Shown: positions 14,894-24,125 of the stretch, in pieces
How positions within the stretch are numbered: the first letter of the stretch is position 1
Layout: each line of letters starts with the position of its first letter
Origin: a virus
IMG/VR virus record: IMGVR_UViG_3300020459_000034
Span: 1-37,079 of that record
DNA: 37,079 nt
Strand: one strand, 5' to 3'
Notes under the pieces: model-generated
The model's database searches: none
Told to the model about the DNA's origin: nothing
What the model saw: the letters and a program-made list of their open reading frames with translations, nothing else
Program-made: the position numbers and the translations under genes

Positions 14894-15484
14894 ATGGCAA
14901 CTTCAGATGTAGATATATGTAATTCAGCCCTCAATATGATAGGGGCTTCCACAATACTATCATTAACAGAAGACAGTAAAGTAGGTCGTATCTGTAACCA
15001 AAGATACCCTCATGTAAGAGATGCCGTTTTTAGAGCGCATCCATGGAATTGTTTAATTAAAAGAACTTCATTGCCAGCCGACACAACTGCACCAGATTGG
15101 GAATTTAGTTATGCCTATTCGTTACCAGCCGATTGTCTAAGAGTATTAAGATTAGAATATCTTGACAGCGTTTATAAAATTGAAGGCAAAAAAATTGTAA
15201 CGAATGAAGGCGCACCATTAAAAATACAATATGTTGCTCAGTTAACTGATGCAATGCAATACGATGAATTATTAGTCGAAGCTATCGCATCAAGATTAGC
15301 TTCAGATATTTCATATCCAGTAATTGGATCTAACACCTTGTCAGCTCAAATGATGGACATCTACATGCTTAAATTATCAGAAGCAAGATTTGTAGATGCA
15401 ACAGAAGGAATGCCAGGTGCAACAGAAAATGTTGCTGATTATGGATCTATTCAATCCAACACATTTATTAATGCGAGAAGATAA
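14894..15484 (+). CDS. Tail adaptor protein (T7 gp11-like)
   Basis: A 196-residue protein with the gp11/tail-tube A pattern: 'DICNSALNMIGASTILSLTE', 'ICNQRYPHVRDAVFRAHPWN', 'FSYAYSLPADCLRVLRL' and 'IQYVAQLTDAMQYDELLVEA'. In T7-like phages a ring of this protein joins the portal to the nozzle. The next gene is the nozzle, two bases after the stop. AAGGATTT precedes ATG. Confidence 0.88.
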   Translation: MATSDVDICNSALNMIGASTILSLTEDSKVGRICNQRYPHVRDAVFRAHPWNCLIKRTSLPADTTAPDWEFSYAYSLPADCLRVLRLEYLDSVYKIEGKKIVTNEGAPLKIQYVAQLTDAMQYDELLVEAIASRLASDISYPVIGSNTLSAQMMDIYMLKLSEARFVDATEGMPGATENVADYGSIQSNTFINARR

Positions 15485-15486
15485 CA

Positions 15487-18051
15487 ATGGCTAAATCTGC
15501 CCCAGCCTTTAATGCTTTTACTTCTGGAGAGCTAAGTGAAAAAATGTCAGGTAGAACTGACTTAGAAAAATATTTCACTGGTGCAACTCAGATGAAAAAT
15601 TTATTGGTCCATCCTCATGGTGGCGTATCAAGAAGACCAGGAACTATATTTGTAAATGAGGTAAAGTCTTCGGCTAATGCTTCTCGTCTTATTCCTTTTG
15701 AGTTTAATGTAACACAAACTTATATCTTAGAATTTGGTAATAACTATATTCGTTTTTATCGTGATGGTGGAATTATTGTCGATGGTGGAAACACCATTGT
15801 TGAGACAGTTACAACATACACATCTGCACAACTAGCGGATATAAAATTTGTTCAATCTGCTGATGTAATGTACTTAGTACATCCAGATCATCCAGTAAGA
15901 AAGCTTACCAGAACAAGCCATATTAATTGGACCTTGACTGAAGTTAATTTCAAAAATGGTCCAATGATGGATATTAATTTAACAGCAACTACTATGCGAG
16001 CTTCAAGCCGTACTGGATCTGCATATATTTATGCAAGTGATGTTGTTGGCATAAATGATGGTCAAGGATTTTTAAGTACAGATGTAGGAAGGCTAATAAA
16101 GATTCACGATGGTTACACAAAAATTTCAGCCTTAGTAACAACAACATTATCGTCAGGAATAAATAACTCTGCGACTTCATTTAACATTGCAAGTAATACA
16201 GGATTTCAAACAGACAGCCCTGGTGGTTATTTTAAAATTGGTGACGAAATAATTAAATATACATCTATGTCTGGATCTTCTGTAAATTCAGGTGTAGCTA
16301 GAGGACAATTAGGAACATCAGCCGTAGCCCATAATTCTGGCGCAACTGTTACTAGCTTAACTTCTGTTAATACAACTATACAAGAAAACGAAGAGAACAG
16401 GGCAGAGCTAATGCCTTTTATAAGTAACAGTAAAATTAGTTTTGCAGAGGGTGATCCGTCTTCAACTGGGTTAGAGCATAACGATAGAATTGTTAACAGT
16501 GAAAAGAATTTTGTAACAGAAGGTTTTAAAACAGGAATGTCTATTGAGGTTACTGGAGCTTCAAACAATGAAAACAATGCAACAGTAGGAAGCTCAAGTT
16601 ACCCTCCTAAACTAATCGTACAATCTACAGAAGATACAATTTTATTAGCTCCGTCTGATGATCTTGTTAATGAAGCAGTAGGACAAGCTATAGCTATAAA
16701 TGGATCTTTAGAAGATGACTTAAATTGGTCTATGGGAGCATTCTCTTCTACAAGCGGTTATCCCAGAGCAATAGCTTTTTATGAAGAAAGATTAGTGTTA
16801 GCTGGAACAAGCTCAAATCCACAAACATTATTTTTTAGTAAAGGCGGAGACTTTGAAAACTTTGCAACTGGTGTCGCTGATGACGATGGTTTAATTTACA
16901 CAATTGGATCTAACCAGGTAAATGTTATCCGATATTTATCTTCTAGTAGCTCTCTTCTTGTTGGAACTTCTGGTGGTGAATTTGCTGTTAGATCTTCTGG
17001 ATCTGACGCACCATTATCACCAACATCTGCTCAAATAAAAAGACAAGCTTATTATGGAACTTCTAACATAAGCCCAGTGCAAGTAGGTAATGTTACCTTG
17101 TTCGTACAAAGAGCAAGAAGAAAGGTTAGAGAGCTAGTTTATAGTTTTGATACAGATTCATACACAGCTCCAGATCTTACGATTATGGCAGAGCATATAA
17201 CTTCATCTGGCATTAAAGAAATGGCACATGCGCAAGAACCAGACAATACAATTTGGTGCGTATTAAATAACGGCAAGCTTGCGTGTATGACATACCGAAG
17301 AGAAGAAAATATTGTTGCATGGCATGAGCATACTCTTGGCGGATCTTGGATTGATACATCTGTTTCACCAAACATAACTTATCCATATGGTGTTGTTGAA
17401 AGTATAACAACTATTCCAGGTGAACTTGATGAAGATGATATTTATGTTGTTGTAAAAAGAACTATTAACGGAGCCACAAAAAGATTTGTAGAAAGATTTA
17501 ATTATTTTGATTTTGGTACTGATGTAAAAGATGCCTTTTTTGTTGATTCTGGATTATCGTCTTACACATCAAATGCTTTTACTTCCTTCTCTGGTCTTGG
17601 ACATTTAGAAGGGCAAACATTATCTGTTCTAGCTGATGGTGCTACGCATCCAGATGTAACTGTCTCAGGTGGATCTATTACATTAAATAGATCTGCAAAG
17701 ACTGTTCACTTTGGGTTAAAATATACATCTACACTTCAGACTATGCGAGTAGATGCTGGAGCAACTCTAGGAACATCACAAGGTAAAACAAAAAGGATCT
17801 ACGATGTTACTATACGATTATTTAGAACTGTTGGATTAAAGATTGGACAAAGTTTAGCAACTAACGATCTTATTCCTTTTAGAAGCTCTGCTGATGAAAT
17901 GGACCAGCCTTTAGATCTGTATACTGGTGATAAGACAATTGAGTTTACTTCTGGTTATGATAGCGATGGATTTATTTATGTTGTATCGGACCAGCCGTTA
18001 CCATTAACAGTTTTATCTATCTATCCACGACTACAAACATTTGAGAGATAA
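15487..18051 (+). CDS. Tail nozzle protein (T7 gp12-like)
   Basis: An 854-residue protein with the typical start 'NAFTSGELSEKMSGRTDLEK', the motif 'NLLVHPHGGVSRRPGT' and then 'RLIPFEFNVTQTYILEFGN' with 'YIRFYRDGG'. It is a large beta-rich protein that forms the tail tip through which DNA leaves. In the middle 'FSKGGDFENFATG' and 'SSSSLLVGTSGGEFAV' match the conserved core of podovirus nozzles. The end overlaps the next start (ATGA type). Confidence 0.88.
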   Translation: MAKSAPAFNAFTSGELSEKMSGRTDLEKYFTGATQMKNLLVHPHGGVSRRPGTIFVNEVKSSANASRLIPFEFNVTQTYILEFGNNYIRFYRDGGIIVDGGNTIVETVTTYTSAQLADIKFVQSADVMYLVHPDHPVRKLTRTSHINWTLTEVNFKNGPMMDINLTATTMRASSRTGSAYIYASDVVGINDGQGFLSTDVGRLIKIHDGYTKISALVTTTLSSGINNSATSFNIASNTGFQTDSPGGYFKIGDEIIKYTSMSGSSVNSGVARGQLGTSAVAHNSGATVTSLTSVNTTIQENEENRAELMPFISNSKISFAEGDPSSTGLEHNDRIVNSEKNFVTEGFKTGMSIEVTGASNNENNATVGSSSYPPKLIVQSTEDTILLAPSDDLVNEAVGQAIAINGSLEDDLNWSMGAFSSTSGYPRAIAFYEERLVLAGTSSNPQTLFFSKGGDFENFATGVADDDGLIYTIGSNQVNVIRYLSSSSSLLVGTSGGEFAVRSSGSDAPLSPTSAQIKRQAYYGTSNISPVQVGNVTLFVQRARRKVRELVYSFDTDSYTAPDLTIMAEHITSSGIKEMAHAQEPDNTIWCVLNNGKLACMTYRREENIVAWHEHTLGGSWIDTSVSPNITYPYGVVESITTIPGELDEDDIYVVVKRTINGATKRFVERFNYFDFGTDVKDAFFVDSGLSSYTSNAFTSFSGLGHLEGQTLSVLADGATHPDVTVSGGSITLNRSAKTVHFGLKYTSTLQTMRVDAGATLGTSQGKTKRIYDVTIRLFRTVGLKIGQSLATNDLIPFRSSADEMDQPLDLYTGDKTIEFTSGYDSDGFIYVVSDQPLPLTVLSIYPRLQTFER

Positions 18052-18509
18052 TGAGATTAATACCTTTTGAGCCATCGCATGTTTCATGGTTAGAAAAACC
18101 ATATGGATCTGCTACTGAGGAAATGAGAAACCCATTAGTGAATTGGAGAGAGTGGTCTAGAAAACATGTTGACGATGGTGGTGCTTATACTGCCGTAGAT
18201 GATTCAGGTAAAATTATAGCTTGTGGTGGAATTATGGAACTATGGCAACATCATGGCGATGCTTGGTTTTACGGAACTCATCTTTTACCAAAACACGCAA
18301 AGTCAATAATAAAAATAACATCAAGAACAATTGATGTAATTGCAAAGCATAAAAAATACAAAAGAGTAAGTACCCATGTCTTAACTGACTGGAAAGAAGC
18401 GGTCCGATTTATTGAATACCTAGGATTTAAAAGAGAAGGCTTTCACCAAAAATACGGACCTAACGAAACAGATTATTATACATACGCAAAAATTTACAAG
18501 GAGCTATAA
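18051..18509 (+). CDS. GNAT-like acyltransferase-fold protein in the tail cluster
   Basis: A 152-residue protein with a GNAT-like order: N-terminal 'MRLIPFEPSHVSWLE', a central strand 'AYTAVDDSGKIIACGGIMEL', a helix after 'WFYGTHLLPKHAKSII', and the C-terminal 'HVLTDWKEAVRFIEYLGFKR' (the common '...A..f.e.lGF' end). Proteins like this occur between nozzle and ejection genes in T7-type phages, where gp13 sits; whether they acetylate anything is unknown. Its ATG overlaps the nozzle stop and it ends directly before the next gene. Confidence 0.7.
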   Translation: MRLIPFEPSHVSWLEKPYGSATEEMRNPLVNWREWSRKHVDDGGAYTAVDDSGKIIACGGIMELWQHHGDAWFYGTHLLPKHAKSIIKITSRTIDVIAKHKKYKRVSTHVLTDWKEAVRFIEYLGFKREGFHQKYGPNETDYYTYAKIYKEL

Positions 18510-19046
18510 ATGTCAGGAATGGAACCAGCATTATTATTAGGAATAGGGGCTACTACAACTGTAGCTGGAACATACATGTCTTACAAAGGAGCCAAGAAGG
18601 CTGGTAAGATGGAACAACAGGCACAAGAATATAATGCCAAGGTTGCAGAAAGAAACTCTAGGGTTGCAAGACTTTCTAAAGAAATCACAGCAAAACAGAC
18701 TGATTTACAAATTCTTGATTTTCAAAAAGATTTTGAAAACTTTCAAGCAACTACTTCACAACAATACCGAGTAAATGGATTTCAGGCTGGAACAGGGACA
18801 CCATTAGTAGTGGCTTTAGAAAATGCCTATGAAGCAGAAAAAGAAATTGCAATACAAAAATACAATAGCAAAATAAAAGAATCTCAACTTGAAGAGCAAG
18901 CCATACAAGGTGGTATGCAAGCTGATCTTAATAGGATGTATGGAGATCAAGCTAGGACCAGAGGTAAATACCAGGCATATGGAAGTTTATTAAGTGGAGC
19001 TTCAAACCTTGCAAGCATGGGAATGCAATACAAAGCAATTACTTAG
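18510..19046 (+). CDS. Internal virion (ejection) protein, T7 gp14-like
   Basis: A 178-residue protein with a hydrophobic N-terminus (PALLLGIGATTTVAGTYMSY) followed by a long charged helical region (residues 25-150, Lys/Glu/Gln-rich) and a Gly/Ser end (YGSLLSGASNLASMGMQY). This is the profile of gp14-type ejection proteins that insert into the outer membrane during infection. It is followed nine bases later by the next internal protein gene. An AAGGAG ribosome binding site precedes ATG. Confidence 0.78.
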   Translation: MSGMEPALLLGIGATTTVAGTYMSYKGAKKAGKMEQQAQEYNAKVAERNSRVARLSKEITAKQTDLQILDFQKDFENFQATTSQQYRVNGFQAGTGTPLVVALENAYEAEKEIAIQKYNSKIKESQLEEQAIQGGMQADLNRMYGDQARTRGKYQAYGSLLSGASNLASMGMQYKAIT

Positions 19047-19055
19047 GAGAATAGA

Positions 19056-20945
19056 ATGGCAATGAAAATCCCTACATTTAAAGCACAAACTCAACTATCT
19101 GGAGAGGTAGGTAATACAAATTTCTCTATACAAGCAAATCCTCAAGCATTGTCCCAAGGGGCTATGGCACAAGCTAATTTTGGAAATCAAGTCAGCCAGT
19201 TTGGAGGTCAAGTTTTTGAAATGGGAAAACAGCTTCAGGAAATTAAAAACACTTCTGATGCACAAAGAATTGAAAATGAATATAAGAAAATTTCAGTACA
19301 TATTCAAAAAAGAGCCGAGCTTTTAAATGGTGAAACAGATGTAACGGCTTGGGTAAAAACTGAAAGAGAAAAAGCAAGACTTGCTTTGTTAAGTGGAGCT
19401 ACTTATACATTAGAATCTCTTCATGGACAGGATGGTGATCAAATTGTTTTTAATGCTAAAGCAGATGGCAGTGCAAATGATATTGTTAAAAATAATAGTG
19501 TAAAAACTACTGCAAATTTATCATTTGATAACATTGATCTTTTGGGTGATCCAAATGTTCAAAAAATATCAGCAATACAATACACTAATAACTTAACGGC
19601 TTCATTTCAACAAAAAGAAGATGGTTTAATTTCTGATTTAATTGAAAACCACGATACTGCTGAAGGTGCAATTGCATACGATGCGATTTTTGGACCAGAT
19701 GGTCTTATTGATCAAAAAAGAAAAGCAAATTTATATAAAAACTATGCTGATCAATACGAGGATGTTCAAACACTAACAAATCTTATTAGTGAGGGCATAT
19801 TAAACAATATGACGGCTGGACTAGCACAAAATGAAAATTCTGATAACGAAGAAGTTTTGCAAAATCAAATAAAAGATTATGCTGATAGACTGAATGAGAA
19901 AGGTCCAAATGGATCTTATAAATTATTTCCCAATATGACAAAGACATTAAGAGATGAGTTAATTAAGAAATCTTATGATGCTGTTTATGAGAATATAAAA
20001 AAAAATAATCAAATGGAAGAGCTTGCATTAGACCTAGAAGAGTCAAGAAAACAAAAAGCAATCAAAGGTAAAGAGTTTGAATTTATACAAGATATAATTA
20101 CACAAAAAGAAAACTTTGATGTAAAAAGATTGGATCATGCTTTGTATAGTGAAAATATAGATGAAGCCACTTTTAAAACATTAAAACTATTTGTGAACAA
20201 TCAAGAATTTGGATCTTTAACAAGAGCATCAAGAAGCAATACTAGTGATTTTATGACAGCTTTGTATAAGGCTAAAGATCCTAGAGAGCTTGACAGGCTT
20301 CAAAATCAAATAAATACTCAATTTATTAATAAAGAAATGCTTAATGATGAATACTTGTCTCGAAATGCATTAATAACTTCAAGAAGGCAAAATAGAGATA
20401 CTGAGTATGGAAGACAAGTAGAATTACACACTGATAAATTAAAAGCTAAATTAAAACCATTAAGTTTAGAGGATGGATTTGGAACAAATACAACTCTTGC
20501 TGAAAGCTCAATTTTATCTAATTTTGTAGTAGCTATAGCACCAAAGGATGGAGTTTATCCTACTACAGATCAAATAAAAGCTAGTTATAATCAAGCAGTA
20601 ATAGATTACTACACAACTCAAGCAGAAATTATAGCAGATGATTTTACACCTTTAGCCATAGCGTTTGGATCAGATGTTATAGATAATTATAATTCTTTAT
20701 ATGAAGATGATGATGATCTTGGTGATGTGGCTTCACTATTTTTTCCAGTAATAAAAGCAAATCCAGAACAATTTAAAAAAGACATGCGTTTAGCTTATAA
20801 TGGTCTTCCTATAGCAAAAAGAACTGAAACTAGAAAAGCATCTTTTGAAGCAAAGCTAGAGGATGTTGTTTTAATGGCTAATGCTTATGATCCATCAGTT
20901 TTGGATAAATACAAAATAGATTCAGATGTAGATAAGGTTAAATAA
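19056..20945 (+). CDS. Internal virion (ejection) protein, T7 gp15-like
   Basis: A 629-residue, mostly helical, charged protein. The N-terminal 'FSIQANPQALSQGAMAQANF' and 'QVSQFGGQVFEMGKQLQEI' lead into long helices, the usual form of gp15-type proteins that build the periplasmic ejection conduit. The order gp14-like, gp15-like and large C-terminal proteins matches T7. The stop is followed two bases later by the next gene. AGGAGAAT precedes ATG. Confidence 0.75.
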   Translation: MAMKIPTFKAQTQLSGEVGNTNFSIQANPQALSQGAMAQANFGNQVSQFGGQVFEMGKQLQEIKNTSDAQRIENEYKKISVHIQKRAELLNGETDVTAWVKTEREKARLALLSGATYTLESLHGQDGDQIVFNAKADGSANDIVKNNSVKTTANLSFDNIDLLGDPNVQKISAIQYTNNLTASFQQKEDGLISDLIENHDTAEGAIAYDAIFGPDGLIDQKRKANLYKNYADQYEDVQTLTNLISEGILNNMTAGLAQNENSDNEEVLQNQIKDYADRLNEKGPNGSYKLFPNMTKTLRDELIKKSYDAVYENIKKNNQMEELALDLEESRKQKAIKGKEFEFIQDIITQKENFDVKRLDHALYSENIDEATFKTLKLFVNNQEFGSLTRASRSNTSDFMTALYKAKDPRELDRLQNQINTQFINKEMLNDEYLSRNALITSRRQNRDTEYGRQVELHTDKLKAKLKPLSLEDGFGTNTTLAESSILSNFVVAIAPKDGVYPTTDQIKASYNQAVIDYYTTQAEIIADDFTPLAIAFGSDVIDNYNSLYEDDDDLGDVASLFFPVIKANPEQFKKDMRLAYNGLPIAKRTETRKASFEAKLEDVVLMANAYDPSVLDKYKIDSDVDKVK

Positions 20946-20947
20946 CT

Positions 20948-23869
20948 ATGTCGTTTAGCAAACTTATTAATAGCGAATATATACCAAAGCATGAAGTCGA
21001 TGCTGACAATGCTTTGATCGATGAAGGTTATAATCCACAGCATTTAAAAATTCATAACAAGTCTGTAGATCTTCAGGAGATTGCTAAATTTAGAAAAAAA
21101 GAAAAAGAAAGAAAGAGTATGTATAGGGCTGACGGAACTCTTAAATCAGACCGAGGTTTTTTAGGACCGATAACTAATAATGTTACTAATGGCACCATGA
21201 CAGAAGTTACTGTAAGTTTTGAAGATGTTTTAGATAATAAGGAAATACCACTCTTAGTACCTGGACAAAGTGCAGAAGATTTAGATTGGCTTATGAATAA
21301 CCCAATAGAAGGCAATGCACAAAACTTTCCACAAACAATGAAAGATATTGCTATTGAGCATGCAATAAAAAGAACAGAAGAAGGCAAGAGTGTTTTTTTT
21401 AACGAAAGTGATTTGTTTGAAAACTCCAGAGCTGGTGAAATTTTTCACAATTATAAAGATGAGAATGGTGTTCAGCTATGGGCTGAATCTGCTCAACGAT
21501 TATTTGGAGATCCTGATTTATTTAATAAATTTTATAAACCGATGGACAAAAATTATGATGCATCCCCAGAGGAAATTTCTGAGTGGGCTTTAGAATTTAT
21601 TGCCAGAATAGATAACAATTTAATTTACAGTGCAAGTCATTTAAGATTTTTTGACGATATAAGTAATGAATCTAAATTAGACATATATAGACTTTTAAAT
21701 ATGTATACTACATCTTCTGATGAGGATTCAGACATTGGAGTGGCAGATTTATATTATACTAAAGAAAGAGAGAGAGGTGATAAAGACAATCAATTATTTG
21801 GTTATATGGATCCTGGTACACCTCAGTTTGATGGCATTGCCTGGGATGGATTAAGTAGAGCTTTTAGAGGTATACTTACAGACGCTACAACATATGGCGG
21901 AGGATTTACTTATCACTTTGCTAAAGGCATGGCTAAAAGATATGGAGGTAAAGGAGTAACAAAAAAAATAATGGAATTTATTCTTCCAAAATTAGTCGCT
22001 GGTTTTGAAGGATCTGCCTACATGTCAGCTTATGATTATATGAATCAAGAATTTCAAATAGAAGGACAAGCTAAAAATCCAGAAACATTTGGTGGTGGAG
22101 AGATCCCAACAGATGAGACAAATCCTTTTCCAACAGAAATAAATAAAGAATCTATAGGAGCTTCAGCCGTAATGGGCTTCTTTCTTGCTCCGTTAATTGA
22201 AGCTGGTTTTGCAACACCAGGAGCAATTGACAAGCAAATTCAGAAAATAAGAAAAAAACATAATATTGCCGATGATAAACCTATTGAAGATATGGTTATT
22301 CTTCACAACACAGGAGACGAAGCTATTCTTCAATACGATGAACTTGGAGGTATACCATCACCAAGTTTAGCGGTAACAAAATCAGACCAGGTGTTTGAAG
22401 GTTTTGGAGATATTCAACTTATTGCTAAACCTAAAAATTTTGATCCAGCAGAAGATCCTAAGAATGTAATTTATGGATCTGATGCCTATACTCCTAGGAT
22501 GCCAAGAGGAGAAAATTTATTTCTTGATAATGCTGATGATTTAATAGAAGCAGATTACAGACCATTAGTAGACAAATATGGTATTGAATTTCGATACATA
22601 GATCTTGATTATGATTTAAATAATTTTAAAAACCCTACACTTTTAACACAAATTAAATTTTTAGATGAAATGGGTTATGAGAAAGAGATTAGAGAAGCCT
22701 TAGATGTTGATGTTGAAAAGATGAGAAATAAGGCAATTAAAGAATATGAAGAAAAGCTTGCTGATCCAAATACAAGACCTGATATGATTGAAACACTACA
22801 AAAAGTTTTAGAAGATACTAAAAAAGGTTTAAAAGACCAAGATCCACAATTTGTGAAAGAACAAAATATTAGAAAATTAGTAAATGAAGTTATTGGAATG
22901 GATGGACAAAAAACTATTCGTGATTTTGTAAAGAATGAAAAAACAAAATATTCTAGTCCAAGCAAAACTTTTAATACTAAAAACAAAAAAGTACAAAGAA
23001 GAATTGATAGGCTTGTTGAGTTATTAAACAGTCCATTAGTTAGGAGAGATCAAGATCTATATGAAAAATATACTCTTGAACTGGAAGAACTTGAGTTTGG
23101 AGGATCAAAATGGATGGATCTACCATTTACCTTAAATAATATTTTAGACAACATGCTAGAAGAAGTCCAAAGAGGAGGAGAAGTAGGTTTTGGATCTGGT
23201 GGTCCTAATAAAGTAAAAGCTGTGGCATCTAAATCATACAAAAGTCTTGATGAGGTAAAAGCTGATAAAGATAGAATATTATCGCCAGATGAGCAATTAT
23301 CTCAAGAAAATGCTGAAGCTGGTAAAGTAATAAATGAAGATGGATCCTTTCAAGGAAGTGAAATAGATCTTGGATATAATTGGGGTAAATTAGAAAAAAT
23401 GGTTAATAGATTTTCTGAGGGTGGTGTTGAACCAGATCAATTATATTACTCAATGATTGATGCAATACGATCTGATAGATCTGATGAAGCAATTAAAGAA
23501 GCTTTTACATATATGGGTGGAGATAATTTTGGTCCTGATGAAATACAAAGAGTTAGAAATTTTATTGAAATTTTAAGAGAAGCTCCTGTTGATTATTTTG
23601 AAGCTAAACCTCAAAGGGTTGTTTATCTTGATGAGTTTGGTGGAGCTATAGTCCATAAAAATACAGATCCAAAAGTTATTGAAATATTAGAAAAGAATGG
23701 TTTAGAAATTATTATGGAACCTCCTAACATGTCAGGTGAAAAATCTTATGATGCTAGTGGCTATCAAGATCAGTTAAGACCAAAACTTAGCAAATACTTT
23801 TTCACTGTTCCACCAGCAATTGTTGTTGGAAATGAAATAATTGACGAAAATAATAGACAGGAAAAATGA
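20948..23869 (+). CDS. Large internal virion protein with conserved N-terminal phage domain
   Basis: A 973-residue protein. Residues about 55-135 hold a domain that recurs in phage virion proteins: 'LKSDRGFLGPITNN', 'TEVTVSFEDVLDNKEIPLLV' and 'IAIEHAIKRTEEGKSVFF'. The rest is charged, with two glycine-rich, partly hydrophobic zones near 310-345 and 395-415 that may contact membrane. No lytic transglycosylase motif was visible. It sits among the ejection-protein genes and probably enters the host with the DNA. The ribosome binding site is weak (AAGG about 13 bases upstream). Confidence 0.65.
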   Translation: MSFSKLINSEYIPKHEVDADNALIDEGYNPQHLKIHNKSVDLQEIAKFRKKEKERKSMYRADGTLKSDRGFLGPITNNVTNGTMTEVTVSFEDVLDNKEIPLLVPGQSAEDLDWLMNNPIEGNAQNFPQTMKDIAIEHAIKRTEEGKSVFFNESDLFENSRAGEIFHNYKDENGVQLWAESAQRLFGDPDLFNKFYKPMDKNYDASPEEISEWALEFIARIDNNLIYSASHLRFFDDISNESKLDIYRLLNMYTTSSDEDSDIGVADLYYTKERERGDKDNQLFGYMDPGTPQFDGIAWDGLSRAFRGILTDATTYGGGFTYHFAKGMAKRYGGKGVTKKIMEFILPKLVAGFEGSAYMSAYDYMNQEFQIEGQAKNPETFGGGEIPTDETNPFPTEINKESIGASAVMGFFLAPLIEAGFATPGAIDKQIQKIRKKHNIADDKPIEDMVILHNTGDEAILQYDELGGIPSPSLAVTKSDQVFEGFGDIQLIAKPKNFDPAEDPKNVIYGSDAYTPRMPRGENLFLDNADDLIEADYRPLVDKYGIEFRYIDLDYDLNNFKNPTLLTQIKFLDEMGYEKEIREALDVDVEKMRNKAIKEYEEKLADPNTRPDMIETLQKVLEDTKKGLKDQDPQFVKEQNIRKLVNEVIGMDGQKTIRDFVKNEKTKYSSPSKTFNTKNKKVQRRIDRLVELLNSPLVRRDQDLYEKYTLELEELEFGGSKWMDLPFTLNNILDNMLEEVQRGGEVGFGSGGPNKVKAVASKSYKSLDEVKADKDRILSPDEQLSQENAEAGKVINEDGSFQGSEIDLGYNWGKLEKMVNRFSEGGVEPDQLYYSMIDAIRSDRSDEAIKEAFTYMGGDNFGPDEIQRVRNFIEILREAPVDYFEAKPQRVVYLDEFGGAIVHKNTDPKVIEILEKNGLEIIMEPPNMSGEKSYDASGYQDQLRPKLSKYFFTVPPAIVVGNEIIDENNRQEK

Positions 23870-23909
23870 ACAGATTATATTTATAGATCTGCGCAATTAA
23901 GGAGTTAAC

Positions 23910-24059
23910 ATGGCATTATCAGATCAAGAAATAGAAAACATTAAACAACGCTATGGATCCAACTCCAGGACATTTCAATTAGTAACAACAGATCCAATTG
24001 CAGATAGTGATGGATCTATTAATTTAAGACCTGAGTTAGATACAAAAAATAGTAGCTAA
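23910..24059 (+). CDS. Small hypothetical protein (49 aa)
   Basis: Starts MALSDQEIENIKQRYGSNSR and ends ELDTKNSS. AAGGAG lies 5 bases before ATG, a very good ribosome binding site. It is polar, without cysteine or membrane segment. It lies between two ejection-protein genes and directly before a strong terminator. Function unknown. Confidence 0.65.
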   Translation: MALSDQEIENIKQRYGSNSRTFQLVTTDPIADSDGSINLRPELDTKNSS

Positions 24060-24091
24060 TGTAGCGAAATCAGATTATAAAAATATATATT

Positions 24092-24116
24092 AGGATGCTT
24101 ACGCATCCTTTTTTTA
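24092..24116 (+). terminator. Strong rho-independent terminator inside the tail gene cluster
   Basis: AGGATGC (24092-24098) and GCATCCT (24103-24109) form a perfect 7-bp stem with a TTAC loop followed by seven T. It lies 10-17 bases before the next large gene, which has no visible ribosome binding site. Confidence 0.88.
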
Positions 24117-24125
24117 TACCCAAAC